Shown here piece by piece: positions 22,999-31,948 of a stretch of DNA of 44,669 nt (positions within the stretch are counted from its first letter, which is position 1; every line of letters starts with the position of its first letter). Made by a program: the position numbers and the translations under genes. Source of the DNA: Anaerolinea thermophila (lineage in GTDB: Bacteria; Chloroflexota; Anaerolineae; Anaerolineales; UBA4823); the NCBI GenBank assembly GCA_020724505.1, contig DYGV01000002.1, forward strand, positions 29,619 through 74,287, written 5' to 3'. The notes beneath the pieces were generated by a model. That model ran no database searches. It saw only the letters and a list, made by a program, of their open reading frames with translations, and was not told where the DNA came from.

Positions 22999-25475
22999 CA
23001 GAATCCCAGCCTCCGTTCATCTTCCCGGGGTGAAGGCTGGTGAATCTGGGTGTTGTTCTGTTCCTCGATTCGCACTGCCAGGAATTCATCCAATAATTTG
23101 GAAAGGGCTGTCGGAAGCATGTTCTCCAATGCGGCGGATGCCTTTTCCTGCCATCCATCAGCAGGCAGATAATCGGTCGGATGAGAAGCAATCACTTCCT
23201 CGATCAACGCCTTCACTCTGCCTGTATCGGCTCGTGGCAGTGGCTTGATTTGAGTCAACGTGGGTGGCTGCCAGCGACCACCGATACGCGCGCGCAACCA
23301 GCATTGCAGGGAAGGCAGGTCAAGGGTCATATTGCCGTAGCGCACCGTGGAACTTAACGTAGCGCGGATCAAGTCGGCATCCTCGGGATCGGGCGAGAAG
23401 AACATCTGGGTGGAAGTGTTGGCAAGCATGGCTTGCACGACCGGCTCCATGCCTTCCACCTTGCGCATCATGGATAAGGACTGTGCCAGCACGAACATGC
23501 GTGCTCCGAACTTCGCTCCCTCCGCCAGCATGGACTCCAACCTCATGCCCGAACCGATCTCCTGCGCTTCATCCACGATGAAATAAAAAGGCACACTCTT
23601 TTCAAGAGTCGCCTTGCGATAGGCGGCATCGAAAACGTTGTACAAGACACTTGCCGTAAGCCTTGCGCCTTCGCGTCCCATCTCACCGGAAGGCAACCGC
23701 AATACAATCCAAGCGCGCTCCTCGATCCATTGGTTCATCGCCACAAAGCGATCCTGGTGCATGGCGGAAAACAACCAGGGGGAGAGTTCCAATGCCATCA
23801 CTTTCGAGAGCACCGGACTGATCACTTCCGTGACCCAGCCCTGACTCCACTTATCCCCTTCGCCAGTTTGTCCAAGCAGGGCATCCAATGCCAAGGCTCC
23901 CATGCGTTCGCCGGGAGGCAATAGCGCCATCGCCTTGTGCCGCCAGGTCTTGTTGAACGCCATGAAGACCACATGCAGCAGTCCAAGCCCGGCTTCGGGA
24001 TGATGCTGGTTCCAAACATGTGCGAGACGGAATAAGCCCAGCAAGGCTGCCTGCATACGCGGACCCCAGTAATCATCCCAAATGCGCCGACCGATCTGTA
24101 CGATGGCATTACCCGCCCAGGTGAAATCGGGAACAGCCAGCAAGTTCAATGGAATAACCTGCGGTTGATCCGGCGTGATAATTCTTAATCTCTTGATCGC
24201 CTTGCTTCTTTGCTCTTCCGGCAATTGGGCAATCGCATCCAAAAATGCATCTGCCAATGACACATGCGGATCGGTGAGGAAGATGCCAGGCGCATCATCA
24301 CCCCGGGCGAGCAGTTGTTCCAGCATGGCAAAGACGAAGGATGATTTACCACTGCGACTGCCACCGGTTGCCAGTCCATGACCATCCGGATCCACACCCA
24401 CGAGTTCACCTGTGGCGACACTCTGCCCGATCTTGAAGCCTGCCTCGAGTAACGGCTGGGAAGGCGGAGGCGCAGGTACTTCCTGCCAGACGGCACGATC
24501 CAACAATCCAGACCCTTCTCCCAATTGCAGGGGAGCGATGAGTCCGGCGAGTTCACCCGCGGGTAATGGGAAGGTATGTTTTTGGATATCTGGCCAGACC
24601 TCGCCCAATGGACTCCAGGACTGTCGTCCTGCAAGCAATGGCAGTTCAAACGGAGCGGATAGAGTGATAGCCGTTTTCAACAAGGGTTCTTGAATGCGCC
24701 GCTCCAATACTTCCTTCGGGATCGAGCGCCATTCCAACCAGTTACGAATGCCCCAAGCTGAGGCAAGACAGATTGCAATTCCCGCGATCACGAACATCAG
24801 CACAGGCAACGGATTGAACCAGCCAGCAAACAGGATGCCACCGCTGATGCCCGCCATCAACATGCCAAGGAATAGTCCGGCGCGCAGGAAGTCTAACTGC
24901 AAGCCCCATGAATTTGGGGTATTGTTTTCCACACCGCCTTCGGTTCCATACGAATAAGAAGAAAGACTGCGCAGCTGTTCCTGTAGTTCATCCTCATTTC
25001 CCAGCAACCACAACCGCAGACTGGACTCCTTTCCTTCACGTGCCGCACTGATCAAGCGACTGCCGATGGCAAGCAGGGGATCACTATCTTTGGCAGAGGC
25101 AATCAGGGAGGGCAGACGATTGGAGGAATGCAAGGCATGACCACTCCCCTGAATGGCGACGATCCCCAATGCCCGCCAACGGGAATGTTGTCCCGTCATG
25201 GCAGACCAGGATTGCACAACGCCCTCCGCTACATGAGGAGGTAGATACAAACGCACGCGCATTCCTTTGGGTGAAGCGATCCATTCCACAATCGAAGGAT
25301 AGGGAAGTTGTCCCATCCAGCTCATGACCTGCGCGCGAAGATCATCCAGGGCATGCGGAGCAAAGAGCAATTCCCAGCTCTGCCATTCTCCTTTGCACAA
25401 CGGACAATTTTCAGGAGTGGATGCAAACTCATAACCACAATGAATGCACATGTACCCGTTCTTTGGGTAAATCAT
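22998..25475 (-). CDS. VirD4/TraD-like coupling ATPase with N-terminal zinc ribbon
   Basis: ATG 25475 has AGGAG at spacing 7 and overlaps the VirB4-like stop (ATGA), so the track's extra 15 residues are not used. The 825-residue protein starts with a zinc ribbon (C-I-H-C-G-Y-E-F and C-P-L-C). Two membrane helices lie near 210-255, then Walker A G-G-S-R-S-G-K-S-S-F at about 370 and Walker B Y-F-I-V-D-E-A-Q-E near 632. This is the order of type IV coupling proteins that bring DNA or protein substrates to a secretion channel. The zinc ribbon is an unusual N-terminal addition. No relaxase is seen nearby. Confidence 0.82.
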   Translation of the reverse strand: MIYPKNGYMCIHCGYEFASTPENCPLCKGEWQSWELLFAPHALDDLRAQVMSWMGQLPYPSIVEWIASPKGMRVRLYLPPHVAEGVVQSWSAMTGQHSRWRALGIVAIQGSGHALHSSNRLPSLIASAKDSDPLLAIGSRLISAAREGKESSLRLWLLGNEDELQEQLRSLSSYSYGTEGGVENNTPNSWGLQLDFLRAGLFLGMLMAGISGGILFAGWFNPLPVLMFVIAGIAICLASAWGIRNWLEWRSIPKEVLERRIQEPLLKTAITLSAPFELPLLAGRQSWSPLGEVWPDIQKHTFPLPAGELAGLIAPLQLGEGSGLLDRAVWQEVPAPPPSQPLLEAGFKIGQSVATGELVGVDPDGHGLATGGSRSGKSSFVFAMLEQLLARGDDAPGIFLTDPHVSLADAFLDAIAQLPEEQRSKAIKRLRIITPDQPQVIPLNLLAVPDFTWAGNAIVQIGRRIWDDYWGPRMQAALLGLFRLAHVWNQHHPEAGLGLLHVVFMAFNKTWRHKAMALLPPGERMGALALDALLGQTGEGDKWSQGWVTEVISPVLSKVMALELSPWLFSAMHQDRFVAMNQWIEERAWIVLRLPSGEMGREGARLTASVLYNVFDAAYRKATLEKSVPFYFIVDEAQEIGSGMRLESMLAEGAKFGARMFVLAQSLSMMRKVEGMEPVVQAMLANTSTQMFFSPDPEDADLIRATLSSTVRYGNMTLDLPSLQCWLRARIGGRWQPPTLTQIKPLPRADTGRVKALIEEVIASHPTDYLPADGWQEKASAALENMLPTALSKLLDEFLAVRIEEQNNTQIHQPSPREDERRLGF

Positions 25476-27217
25476 CGTGTGACTCCTGTAGCGCCTAACT
25501 GCTTCCAAAACTGGATCCATGTGGGAGGAATGGAGACCAATACCGGGAACAATGCACCACGACCCGCAGAGGGAGCGGCGAGGAATACACGCGGAGGCAG
25601 GCGCGAAGTAGTCTCAGCATTCTTGCGTGCTTCACTTTCCGGCACACCCAGTGAACGATAGAAGGCAAAAGCCTCATCAGGTCCAAGCCGACCGATGAAC
25701 GCGGTGGATGCCAGACTCAACGAAGTAGGATTCTTCATCAGATCGGCAGGCAGGTGCGTGATGAGGGTGACGCCGACGCCACGCTTGCGCGCCCGCCTGC
25801 CTAATTCATCCAGCAGATCGGTGAAAGGACCACTGCGCAACAAACGCCAACCTTCATCAATGAAGATGTCCATCGGCTGTTTGCCGACCGTGACCGCATG
25901 ATAGAGAAACCATGCCAATATCGAATGAACAATGGCGCGGTTCTCTTCGCGCAGGGAGGAGAGATCGAAGTTCCACCATTGACCGGCAGGAAAGTGCGGA
26001 GAGAAAAGTGCCTTGGGTCTATCGAAGAACCCCTCGAATAATCCACCGCGCATGAAGGGTCTGAGCAGCGCCAATGGCATGGCGGCTTCGGGTGCATTGA
26101 TCGTTCCCAACGTCTCCACGAATTCAGCAATGGACATCGTACCGGGCCTGCGCTCCCATCTGCGCTTCACGGCTTCATGCAAGGCCGCCTGTACACCTGG
26201 TGATAAAACAGATTCACCTGCAAGAGCCGCAATAAGGAAACGCACCGCCAGCAAAAGTTCAGCAGGGTTCTCCCCTTGAAGCGGATGGATCAAACAAGTG
26301 TCTTTATCCTCTGGGATTCCTGCCGGCACAACCCTGCCGCCAACTGTATCGCAGAGTTTGTTGTTCTCGCCCTCTGGATCAATCGAGATGACCGTGCGTC
26401 CCTGTAATAATCTTTGCAGCATGATCCAACGCAAGAGACTGGTCTTGCCTGCGCCGGGTTCGCCAAGAATTAAAGTTGTCGCATGGGGTGGGGGTGGAAC
26501 AGCCGGATCAAGCCCCTTGGTAAAGGAGAAATGCACATCGCGTCCATCACGGGCATGCGTGCCAATCCAGACTGAATCATCCACAGGCAGGACCTGTCTG
26601 GAAGGTGCAGGCATGAGTGGCAGAGTCTCTTCAAGAAATAAGGTCGGCTCATCCAGTCCGGGGAAAAGTTTTCCACCTGGTTGAAAATGATGTAACGCAC
26701 GCTCGGCGATATAGAAGAGGCGTTGCGCCGTGAGACCACGAGCACGCAAATTGGATTCGATGACTCTGCGCGCGGCTTCGGCTTCCTCAAAGCGATTACG
26801 CTCCACAAAGAGCGCCGACATCAGGGCAATCTTGAAGGCTGGCTTGCCGAAGGTTAGTTCCGACTCGGCGGCATCCATCGCATGATCAGCGGATCGTTCT
26901 GCCAGTGAAGGCCTGCGACCGGTCTTCTCCGCCAGCGCCATCATGAAACCTTCGAAGAGCGTGCGGCGTGCCCGCAGGAAACCGCGTAACACATCCGGCG
27001 GTTCGCGTCGCAAAGCAAGGGAGTATATGACCGGCAGATTGGGATAGAAGACATCCGAGGTCAAACGTGACCAGGGGCGATCTGTCATACCCGGCACACC
27101 TGTGCCGCGCGCAGAGAGCGGCAAGAGATAACCACCCGGAAAGAGCAGATGATCTTCCAACACTTCCACGGCTTCGGAGGCAATCGAAGCAACAAATTGA
27201 TCTTGATGTTCAGGCAT
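25472..27217 (-). CDS. VirB4-like ATPase of a secretion/conjugation apparatus
   Basis: The start is set at ATG 27217 because a TATCAT -10 ends exactly 7 bases before it and no ribosome binding site precedes any nearby ATG, suggesting a leaderless message. The 581-residue protein has an N-terminal region of about 250 residues, Walker A L-G-E-P-G-A-G-K-T-S-L near 252 and Walker B D-I-F-I-D-E-G-W-R-L-L near 452. The I-S-I-D-P-E-G-E-N segment after Walker A and the R-K-R-G-V-G-V-T-L-I-T-H-L segment are typical of VirB4/TraC. It would power assembly of a channel or pilus at the inner membrane. Confidence 0.85.
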   Translation of the reverse strand: MPEHQDQFVASIASEAVEVLEDHLLFPGGYLLPLSARGTGVPGMTDRPWSRLTSDVFYPNLPVIYSLALRREPPDVLRGFLRARRTLFEGFMMALAEKTGRRPSLAERSADHAMDAAESELTFGKPAFKIALMSALFVERNRFEEAEAARRVIESNLRARGLTAQRLFYIAERALHHFQPGGKLFPGLDEPTLFLEETLPLMPAPSRQVLPVDDSVWIGTHARDGRDVHFSFTKGLDPAVPPPPHATTLILGEPGAGKTSLLRWIMLQRLLQGRTVISIDPEGENNKLCDTVGGRVVPAGIPEDKDTCLIHPLQGENPAELLLAVRFLIAALAGESVLSPGVQAALHEAVKRRWERRPGTMSIAEFVETLGTINAPEAAMPLALLRPFMRGGLFEGFFDRPKALFSPHFPAGQWWNFDLSSLREENRAIVHSILAWFLYHAVTVGKQPMDIFIDEGWRLLRSGPFTDLLDELGRRARKRGVGVTLITHLPADLMKNPTSLSLASTAFIGRLGPDEAFAFYRSLGVPESEARKNAETTSRLPPRVFLAAPSAGRGALFPVLVSIPPTWIQFWKQLGATGVTR

Positions 27218-27265
27218 GGATGGCATGATACAAAAAGACACGGATGGGTGGTCCGTCCGTGTCGG
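27218..27265 (-). promoter_or_regulatory. Shared promoter motif, copy A (VirB4/VirD4 operon)
   Basis: On the minus strand CCGACACG begins at 27265, TATCAT occupies 27230-27225, and ATG 27217 follows after 7 bases. The same spacing of 35 bases between the CGACACG block and TATCAT is found in copies B and C. In this copy GACACGGA and TCCGTGTC form a perfect 8-bp inverted repeat around an 11-base centre. Confidence 0.65.
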
Positions 27266-27375
27266 TAAAGTGTATAATCCAAGGTGGTTAATGTTTGATG
27301 GAGAATGATCCTTGCCTAATGAAGGCAAATTCTTCCGTTCAAGGATAAGCGCAAAGAATCTTGTTAGTTACAATC

Positions 27376-27381
27376 TATAAT
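27376..27381 (+). promoter_or_regulatory. -10 element upstream of hamA
   Basis: TATAAT at 27376-27381 lies 25 bases before the hamA ATG, in A/T-rich sequence. No good -35 hexamer is visible. Confidence 0.45.
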
Positions 27382-27406
27382 TAGTGGGCCATAAAGGTCA
27401 TTCATC

Positions 27407-28225
27407 ATGAGAGAAAAACCTGAACACATAAAATGGTTAGTGGACACTGGGGAGCGCATTACTACAGTGGATGGAAAAGTTGTGGCTATATGGGAATTTC
27501 AACACCAGAAAGACGAAAGGACTTTATCCGGATGGGCAAAATACTTCCGAAATCACTATTGTTTGGATGATCAGATTGATGAATTGCGTAATGGAACAGG
27601 ATACTCTCGTGCTGACTACTTACTGAATATTAAATTTCCCGATGAAAAAGATGCACCGGGTCCTAGTATTCGCGCTGGCGACTTTGGAGAAATTCTGGTT
27701 GCAGATTATGTCGAATTTGTTCTTGACTTTTGGGTGCCAAGGACTCGTTATATTGACAAAGCTGTTAGAAATGAGTCTACTAAGGGCTCAGACATTATAG
27801 GGTTTCATTTTCTCCACGATGGTGAATTTTCACCTCAAGATGTGCTCGCGATTTTTGAAGTTAAAGCTCAATTTTCGGGAAGTATGGCCAATCCAAGGCT
27901 TCAAGATGCTATCGATGGCTCTAAGAAAGACCAAATAAGAAAAAGCGAAACGCTGAACGCGATGAAACAGCGCTTTCTTGACATTAAAGATTTTCCAGCC
28001 AAAAAACGAATTGAACGATTTCAATCTGATGAAGATAACCCTTATCAAGAAATTTCAGGCGCCGTGGCACTGTTCTCGATTCAACAGTTTGATCCGGAAG
28101 TCATCCATGTGACGTCATCAGCGGATCATCCGAATAATACAAATTTAGTTTTGCTTGTTATTCGTGGTGATTGTCTGATGGAATTGGTACATGAATTATA
28201 CAGAAGAGCTACTCATGAAGCCTGA
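27407..28225 (+). CDS. hamA: HamA, Hachiman antiphage nuclease subunit (DUF1837)
   Basis: This 272-residue protein is recognised as DUF1837/HamA. Its nuclease-like order is R-A-G-D-F-G-E-I-L near 90, G-S-D-I-I-G-F-H near 127 and A-I-F-E-V-K-A-Q near 150. This is the E, then D, then E-x-K arrangement of PD-(D/E)xK enzymes. In Hachiman, HamA associates with the HamB helicase, and the complex attacks DNA when infection is sensed. The gene overlaps hamB and is transcribed opposite to the surrounding secretion cluster. Its codons are visibly A/T-rich beside its neighbours, a sign of transfer. Confidence 0.9.
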   Translation: MREKPEHIKWLVDTGERITTVDGKVVAIWEFQHQKDERTLSGWAKYFRNHYCLDDQIDELRNGTGYSRADYLLNIKFPDEKDAPGPSIRAGDFGEILVADYVEFVLDFWVPRTRYIDKAVRNESTKGSDIIGFHFLHDGEFSPQDVLAIFEVKAQFSGSMANPRLQDAIDGSKKDQIRKSETLNAMKQRFLDIKDFPAKKRIERFQSDEDNPYQEISGAVALFSIQQFDPEVIHVTSSADHPNNTNLVLLVIRGDCLMELVHELYRRATHEA

Positions 28226-31200
28226 AGCTAGATCACAGCGTCTTCTGAGCATTACTCAATCGAAGGCAAAAATGTATGAATACAATGTGCCTTTGGAGGA
28301 TCATATTGAAATACCTACGGGTACTAACCCGGAAAGGTTGTTTCCTTTATCAATTGGTTTATTAGGTGACATTGCGGCTAGAATAAACAGTGGTGATCAA
28401 GCTGCTGAAGAGATAATCGAGTTGCGTCAAAGCATTCCGTTTTCGGCACGTTTTTTTGATGCCTTTGTTCAAACTCGCCTGAATCAAGAAATCAATACGT
28501 ATTTGCTTTTACTTGGTTCGGCTGCCTATTATCTATGTGATTTGCCTGGAAGTTCAATTCTTCTCGCTAATCGTGTTGATAATGGGCAATTAAATTTGGA
28601 TGGGTTAGGGTTGGAGAATTTATTGGATTGGTTACTTCAAGGAAATACGTCTATTCCCATACCTAAGATTTCGGCTGGTCCGTATGCATCTGCAAGTGAG
28701 ACAACCTGGTCGCAACTTCAACGATTCGCCGACTCTGGATTGCAAACACCAGAGGCCGTTGATGCAATAGGATTCCTAAGAAACATCGCCTACCGTCATG
28801 GAACGCCAAGACAATTATTATTAGCTGATTTGATTGGAGCGATTGTCAGACGTAAGATTGAGAACTCAACATGGAGTTGCCTTCCCAAATACACTGACCT
28901 TCCTGCATCAGCATGGTCTGATGCAATAAGGAAAGCAACCTTTATACGCGAATTTTGGCCAGCTCAACACATGCTGGGCGAAAAGGGTGTTTTCCGTGGA
29001 AAATCTGCCATAGTTCAAATGCCAACGAGCGCTGGAAAAACCAAGGCGACGGAAATAATTATTCGAAGTGCATTTATGGCGAACCGCACGACCCTCGCCG
29101 TTATTATTGCCCCATTTCGCGCTCTGTGTCATGAAATTAGACAAGGCTTATTGAAAGCATTTCAAGGTGAAGCAATTCAAATTGATGAATTGTCCGATGT
29201 TCTTCAGATGGACTTGTCTATCGCGAGAATATTGGTTGGCAAGGAGGTGCTCGTCGCTACACCAGAGAAGCTTAACTATGTTTTGCGGCATGAGCCTGAT
29301 CTGGCGCAGAGGATTGGGTTGATTATTTATGATGAAGGACATCAATTTGATAATGGTACAAGAGGCATTACTTATGAGCTTTTACTTACATCGCTTAAGT
29401 CAAAAATCTCCGCTAATGCTCAAACAGTGTTGATATCGGCTGTGATTAGTAATGCCGAACAAATCGGAAAGTGGCTTGTTGGGGATGGGGTTGAAGTTGT
29501 TGAAGGATTAGATCTTGTTCCGACATTTCGAACTATTGGCTTTTCAACGATCAGTGACCCAAGGAGAAATCTTTATTTTGTAAATCCGCGCGATTTGGAT
29601 GAAAGCGAATTCTGGGTTCCAAGAATTTTTACCGATTACCAACTTGAGGACGACAGGATTTTCCCTGACCTTTCAAAGGGTAGAGAAATTGCATTATTTC
29701 TGGGTTTGAAACTTTCCAATCAAGGGAGCATAGCTATCTTTTGCGGCACGAAGGATGCCGTGAATAGCATGTGTGGAACGATTGTAGATGCTTATGCAAG
29801 AGGTCTTCCATTGTCAGCACCAATAGAGTTTGCAGACAGGCCAGAAATTCAAAAATTGAAATATCTTCATGAAGTCAATCTGGGTTCTGAATCTGTTTTG
29901 ACAAAAAGCGCTGAATTGGGAATCTTAGCTCACCATAGTAGCGTACCTCATGGGGTACGTTTATCGATAGAGTATGCGGTTAAAGAACGTATGGCCAGCT
30001 TCGTTGTTTGCACTTCAACTTTGGCACAAGGGGTTAATTTACCGATTCGCTATTTGATTATTACCAGCGTGTATCAGGGGAGAGAGCAAATCAAAGTCAG
30101 AGATTTCCAAAATCTAATCGGTCGTTCGGGTCGATCCGGCATGCATACCGAAGGTAGCATTTTATTTGCAGACCCTGTAGTATACGATGAGCGAAATAGG
30201 AGAGGCTTTGGGAAGACTCGTTGGTCGAAAGTTAAAGAGCTGTTAGATCCATCACGCTCTGAACAATGTCAAAGTACTTTGTTTTCATTGTTTGAGCCTT
30301 TTGAAGTGGAAATACCAAGATTGGTGGAGATATATTTGCTAGACAAGGATGCTCAGAAAATTGCACTAGAAGAGATTGCGTCTCAATATGCGGATGACCA
30401 GTCAACCTTGGATAGGTTGATAGGTTTGTTTGCATGGAAAATTAATATCTTGTCTGCGATTGAGAGCTACCTTATGGCAAACTGGAATCCAGATCAAGCT
30501 GTTTTTCAACGGGAAGATGTAGTTTCGTTATCAAAAGGTACTTTGGCTTATTTCTTGGCAAATGATGATCAGAAAAGGCAAATTGAGGAGTTGTTCATTC
30601 TTTTGGCTCAAAATATCGAAACAAATATTCCAGAAGTCCCAAAAAGAATTGTTTTTGGTAAAACTCTTTACGGTGTTCCTGACAGCATTGCAATCTCAAA
30701 ATGGCTGGATGAACATAATTCTGAGTTAGATCCAGAGCTTGACGATCTGGAATTGTTTAACGTTCTTTGGCCCCTTTTGGCGGATTATATCCGTAATAAA
30801 AATTTTAGAAACTGCGATCAACCTGAAGTAATGAAAAATCTCGCGGTTGCATGGGTGAGAGGCGATCCATTTTATGATATTTTTCAAGCTCTCGGAACAG
30901 CAAAGTTAATTGCAAAGACAAGAAGATATAAATACAAACTCGAAAATGTGGTCGATATATGTGAAAATGGTTTAGCGTACGACGGGATCCTGGTAATGGG
31001 AGCCTTGATTGAGTTGATACCGACTTTGCAAATGGACGCTCCGGACTTAGTGATAAATTCGCTCCAACAACTGCAAAAGCGACTTAAATATGGCCTGCCA
31101 AATCGGATAGCGGTCATTCTTTACGAATTGGGTTTTGCTGATCGTGTGGTTGCAATAGACTTGAGTTTGACCTTGTCAGAAGTTTTGCCAGATAAAGATT

Positions 31201-31301
31201 TGGTGGTTCAGGCTTTGATACTTCAAAGAGAAGCAGTTTTTGCCAAGCTTAATCTATATCCATCCTACTTTAGTTATGTTTATCAAAATGTAGCAGCATA
31301 G
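28215..31301 (+). CDS. hamB: HamB, Hachiman superfamily 2 helicase
   Basis: ATG 28215 is preferred (ATG 28191 also possible); both lie inside the end of hamA. The protein of about 1028 residues has Walker A M-P-T-S-A-G-K-T-K-A near 274, Ia I-I-A-P-F-R-A-L, motif II I-Y-D-E-G-H near 372, and C-terminal helicase motifs T-L-A-Q-G-V-N-L-P and I-G-R-S-G-R-S-G. This matches the Ski2-like DExH helicase of Hachiman. The long C-terminal region lacks named motifs. The motor would scan DNA and release or activate HamA. The full motif set suggests an intact system. Confidence 0.92.
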   Translation: MKPEARSQRLLSITQSKAKMYEYNVPLEDHIEIPTGTNPERLFPLSIGLLGDIAARINSGDQAAEEIIELRQSIPFSARFFDAFVQTRLNQEINTYLLLLGSAAYYLCDLPGSSILLANRVDNGQLNLDGLGLENLLDWLLQGNTSIPIPKISAGPYASASETTWSQLQRFADSGLQTPEAVDAIGFLRNIAYRHGTPRQLLLADLIGAIVRRKIENSTWSCLPKYTDLPASAWSDAIRKATFIREFWPAQHMLGEKGVFRGKSAIVQMPTSAGKTKATEIIIRSAFMANRTTLAVIIAPFRALCHEIRQGLLKAFQGEAIQIDELSDVLQMDLSIARILVGKEVLVATPEKLNYVLRHEPDLAQRIGLIIYDEGHQFDNGTRGITYELLLTSLKSKISANAQTVLISAVISNAEQIGKWLVGDGVEVVEGLDLVPTFRTIGFSTISDPRRNLYFVNPRDLDESEFWVPRIFTDYQLEDDRIFPDLSKGREIALFLGLKLSNQGSIAIFCGTKDAVNSMCGTIVDAYARGLPLSAPIEFADRPEIQKLKYLHEVNLGSESVLTKSAELGILAHHSSVPHGVRLSIEYAVKERMASFVVCTSTLAQGVNLPIRYLIITSVYQGREQIKVRDFQNLIGRSGRSGMHTEGSILFADPVVYDERNRRGFGKTRWSKVKELLDPSRSEQCQSTLFSLFEPFEVEIPRLVEIYLLDKDAQKIALEEIASQYADDQSTLDRLIGLFAWKINILSAIESYLMANWNPDQAVFQREDVVSLSKGTLAYFLANDDQKRQIEELFILLAQNIETNIPEVPKRIVFGKTLYGVPDSIAISKWLDEHNSELDPELDDLELFNVLWPLLADYIRNKNFRNCDQPEVMKNLAVAWVRGDPFYDIFQALGTAKLIAKTRRYKYKLENVVDICENGLAYDGILVMGALIELIPTLQMDAPDLVINSLQQLQKRLKYGLPNRIAVILYELGFADRVVAIDLSLTLSEVLPDKDLVVQALILQREAVFAKLNLYPSYFSYVYQNVAA

Positions 31302-31414
31302 AGCGATCTTTTATCCGTGCCGCCAGACGTAAATTTCGCCTCTTTCTTTACGATAATTATGTTGAGATACAACAAAAAATAGCATTATAGTAATCTCAAT
31401 TTCGGAACTAACTA

Positions 31415-31948
31415 TTATCGTCCAACGCGGTCGTAATCCAAATTCGGGTTGAGCACCCAGCGCGTCAATCCTTCAACGGCAGACTGGTCGAGATACCGAA
31501 CACGCAATCCAAAGCCGGCACACAATCCAGTAAGTCCTTCCCACCAAGCGATCCCATCATCGCCTGGTAATACAAATTCCAAAACCGTGCGACGAACAAA
31601 GGGCAGGGAATATTCCTGTATTGCAAGCAGCAGGCCCTGATGCAAAATATCCAATCCTTCTGTACCAGGCGATTTCCAATTTTGTACTTGTTTTTGAAAC
31701 TCCAATCTTGGCTCAGGATCCGGCCAGAACAATTGTAGAAGCCGTAAAGTCCAACCAGGTTGCATGGAAGCTAGAATCGCCTGATACCCCTCCTGCGGTC
31801 TTACTTCTGGTCGATCAGGATCGGCATATACTTCGGCAAACAAACGGCGCGTATCATCCTCACCGATCAAAGCCGCTTGTTTGCCGACCTGCGTAAAGCC
31901 CTTCGCCAATACAAACGTGCGCGTGGAGCCAATAGTCTGTTCCGCCAT
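31415..31948 (-). CDS. Hypothetical protein, 177 aa, last gene of the CpaB-CpaE-CpaF operon
   Basis: No family is firmly recognised. The segment G-Y-Q-A-I-L-A-S-M-Q-P-G-W-T-L-R-L-L-Q-L-F followed by W-P-D-P-E-P-R-L-E-F resembles the N-terminal domain of VirB4/TraC proteins, so this may be a detached VirB4 N-domain. The VirB4-like ATPase at 25472 lies on the far side of the Hachiman genes on the same strand. The ATG overlaps the cpaF-like stop by one base (TAATG). No membrane helix is evident. Confidence 0.65.
   Translation of the reverse strand: MAEQTIGSTRTFVLAKGFTQVGKQAALIGEDDTRRLFAEVYADPDRPEVRPQEGYQAILASMQPGWTLRLLQLFWPDPEPRLEFQKQVQNWKSPGTEGLDILHQGLLLAIQEYSLPFVRRTVLEFVLPGDDGIAWWEGLTGLCAGFGLRVRYLDQSAVEGLTRWVLNPNLDYDRVGR

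Noticed and set aside
22883-23191. N-terminal extension of the 222-aa track ORF
   Set aside because: It lies in another frame of the VirD4-like gene and reads as unlikely protein; good start signals exist at 22882.
27237-27263. GACACGGA/TCCGTGTC plus T-run as an attenuator before the VirB4-like gene
   Set aside because: The shared -10 lies after the repeat, so it would be upstream of the transcript; an operator role fits better.
27329-31414. Direct repeats or attachment sites flanking Hachiman
   Set aside because: Only 7-8 base chance matches were seen at the two edges; no integrase or transposase is encoded.
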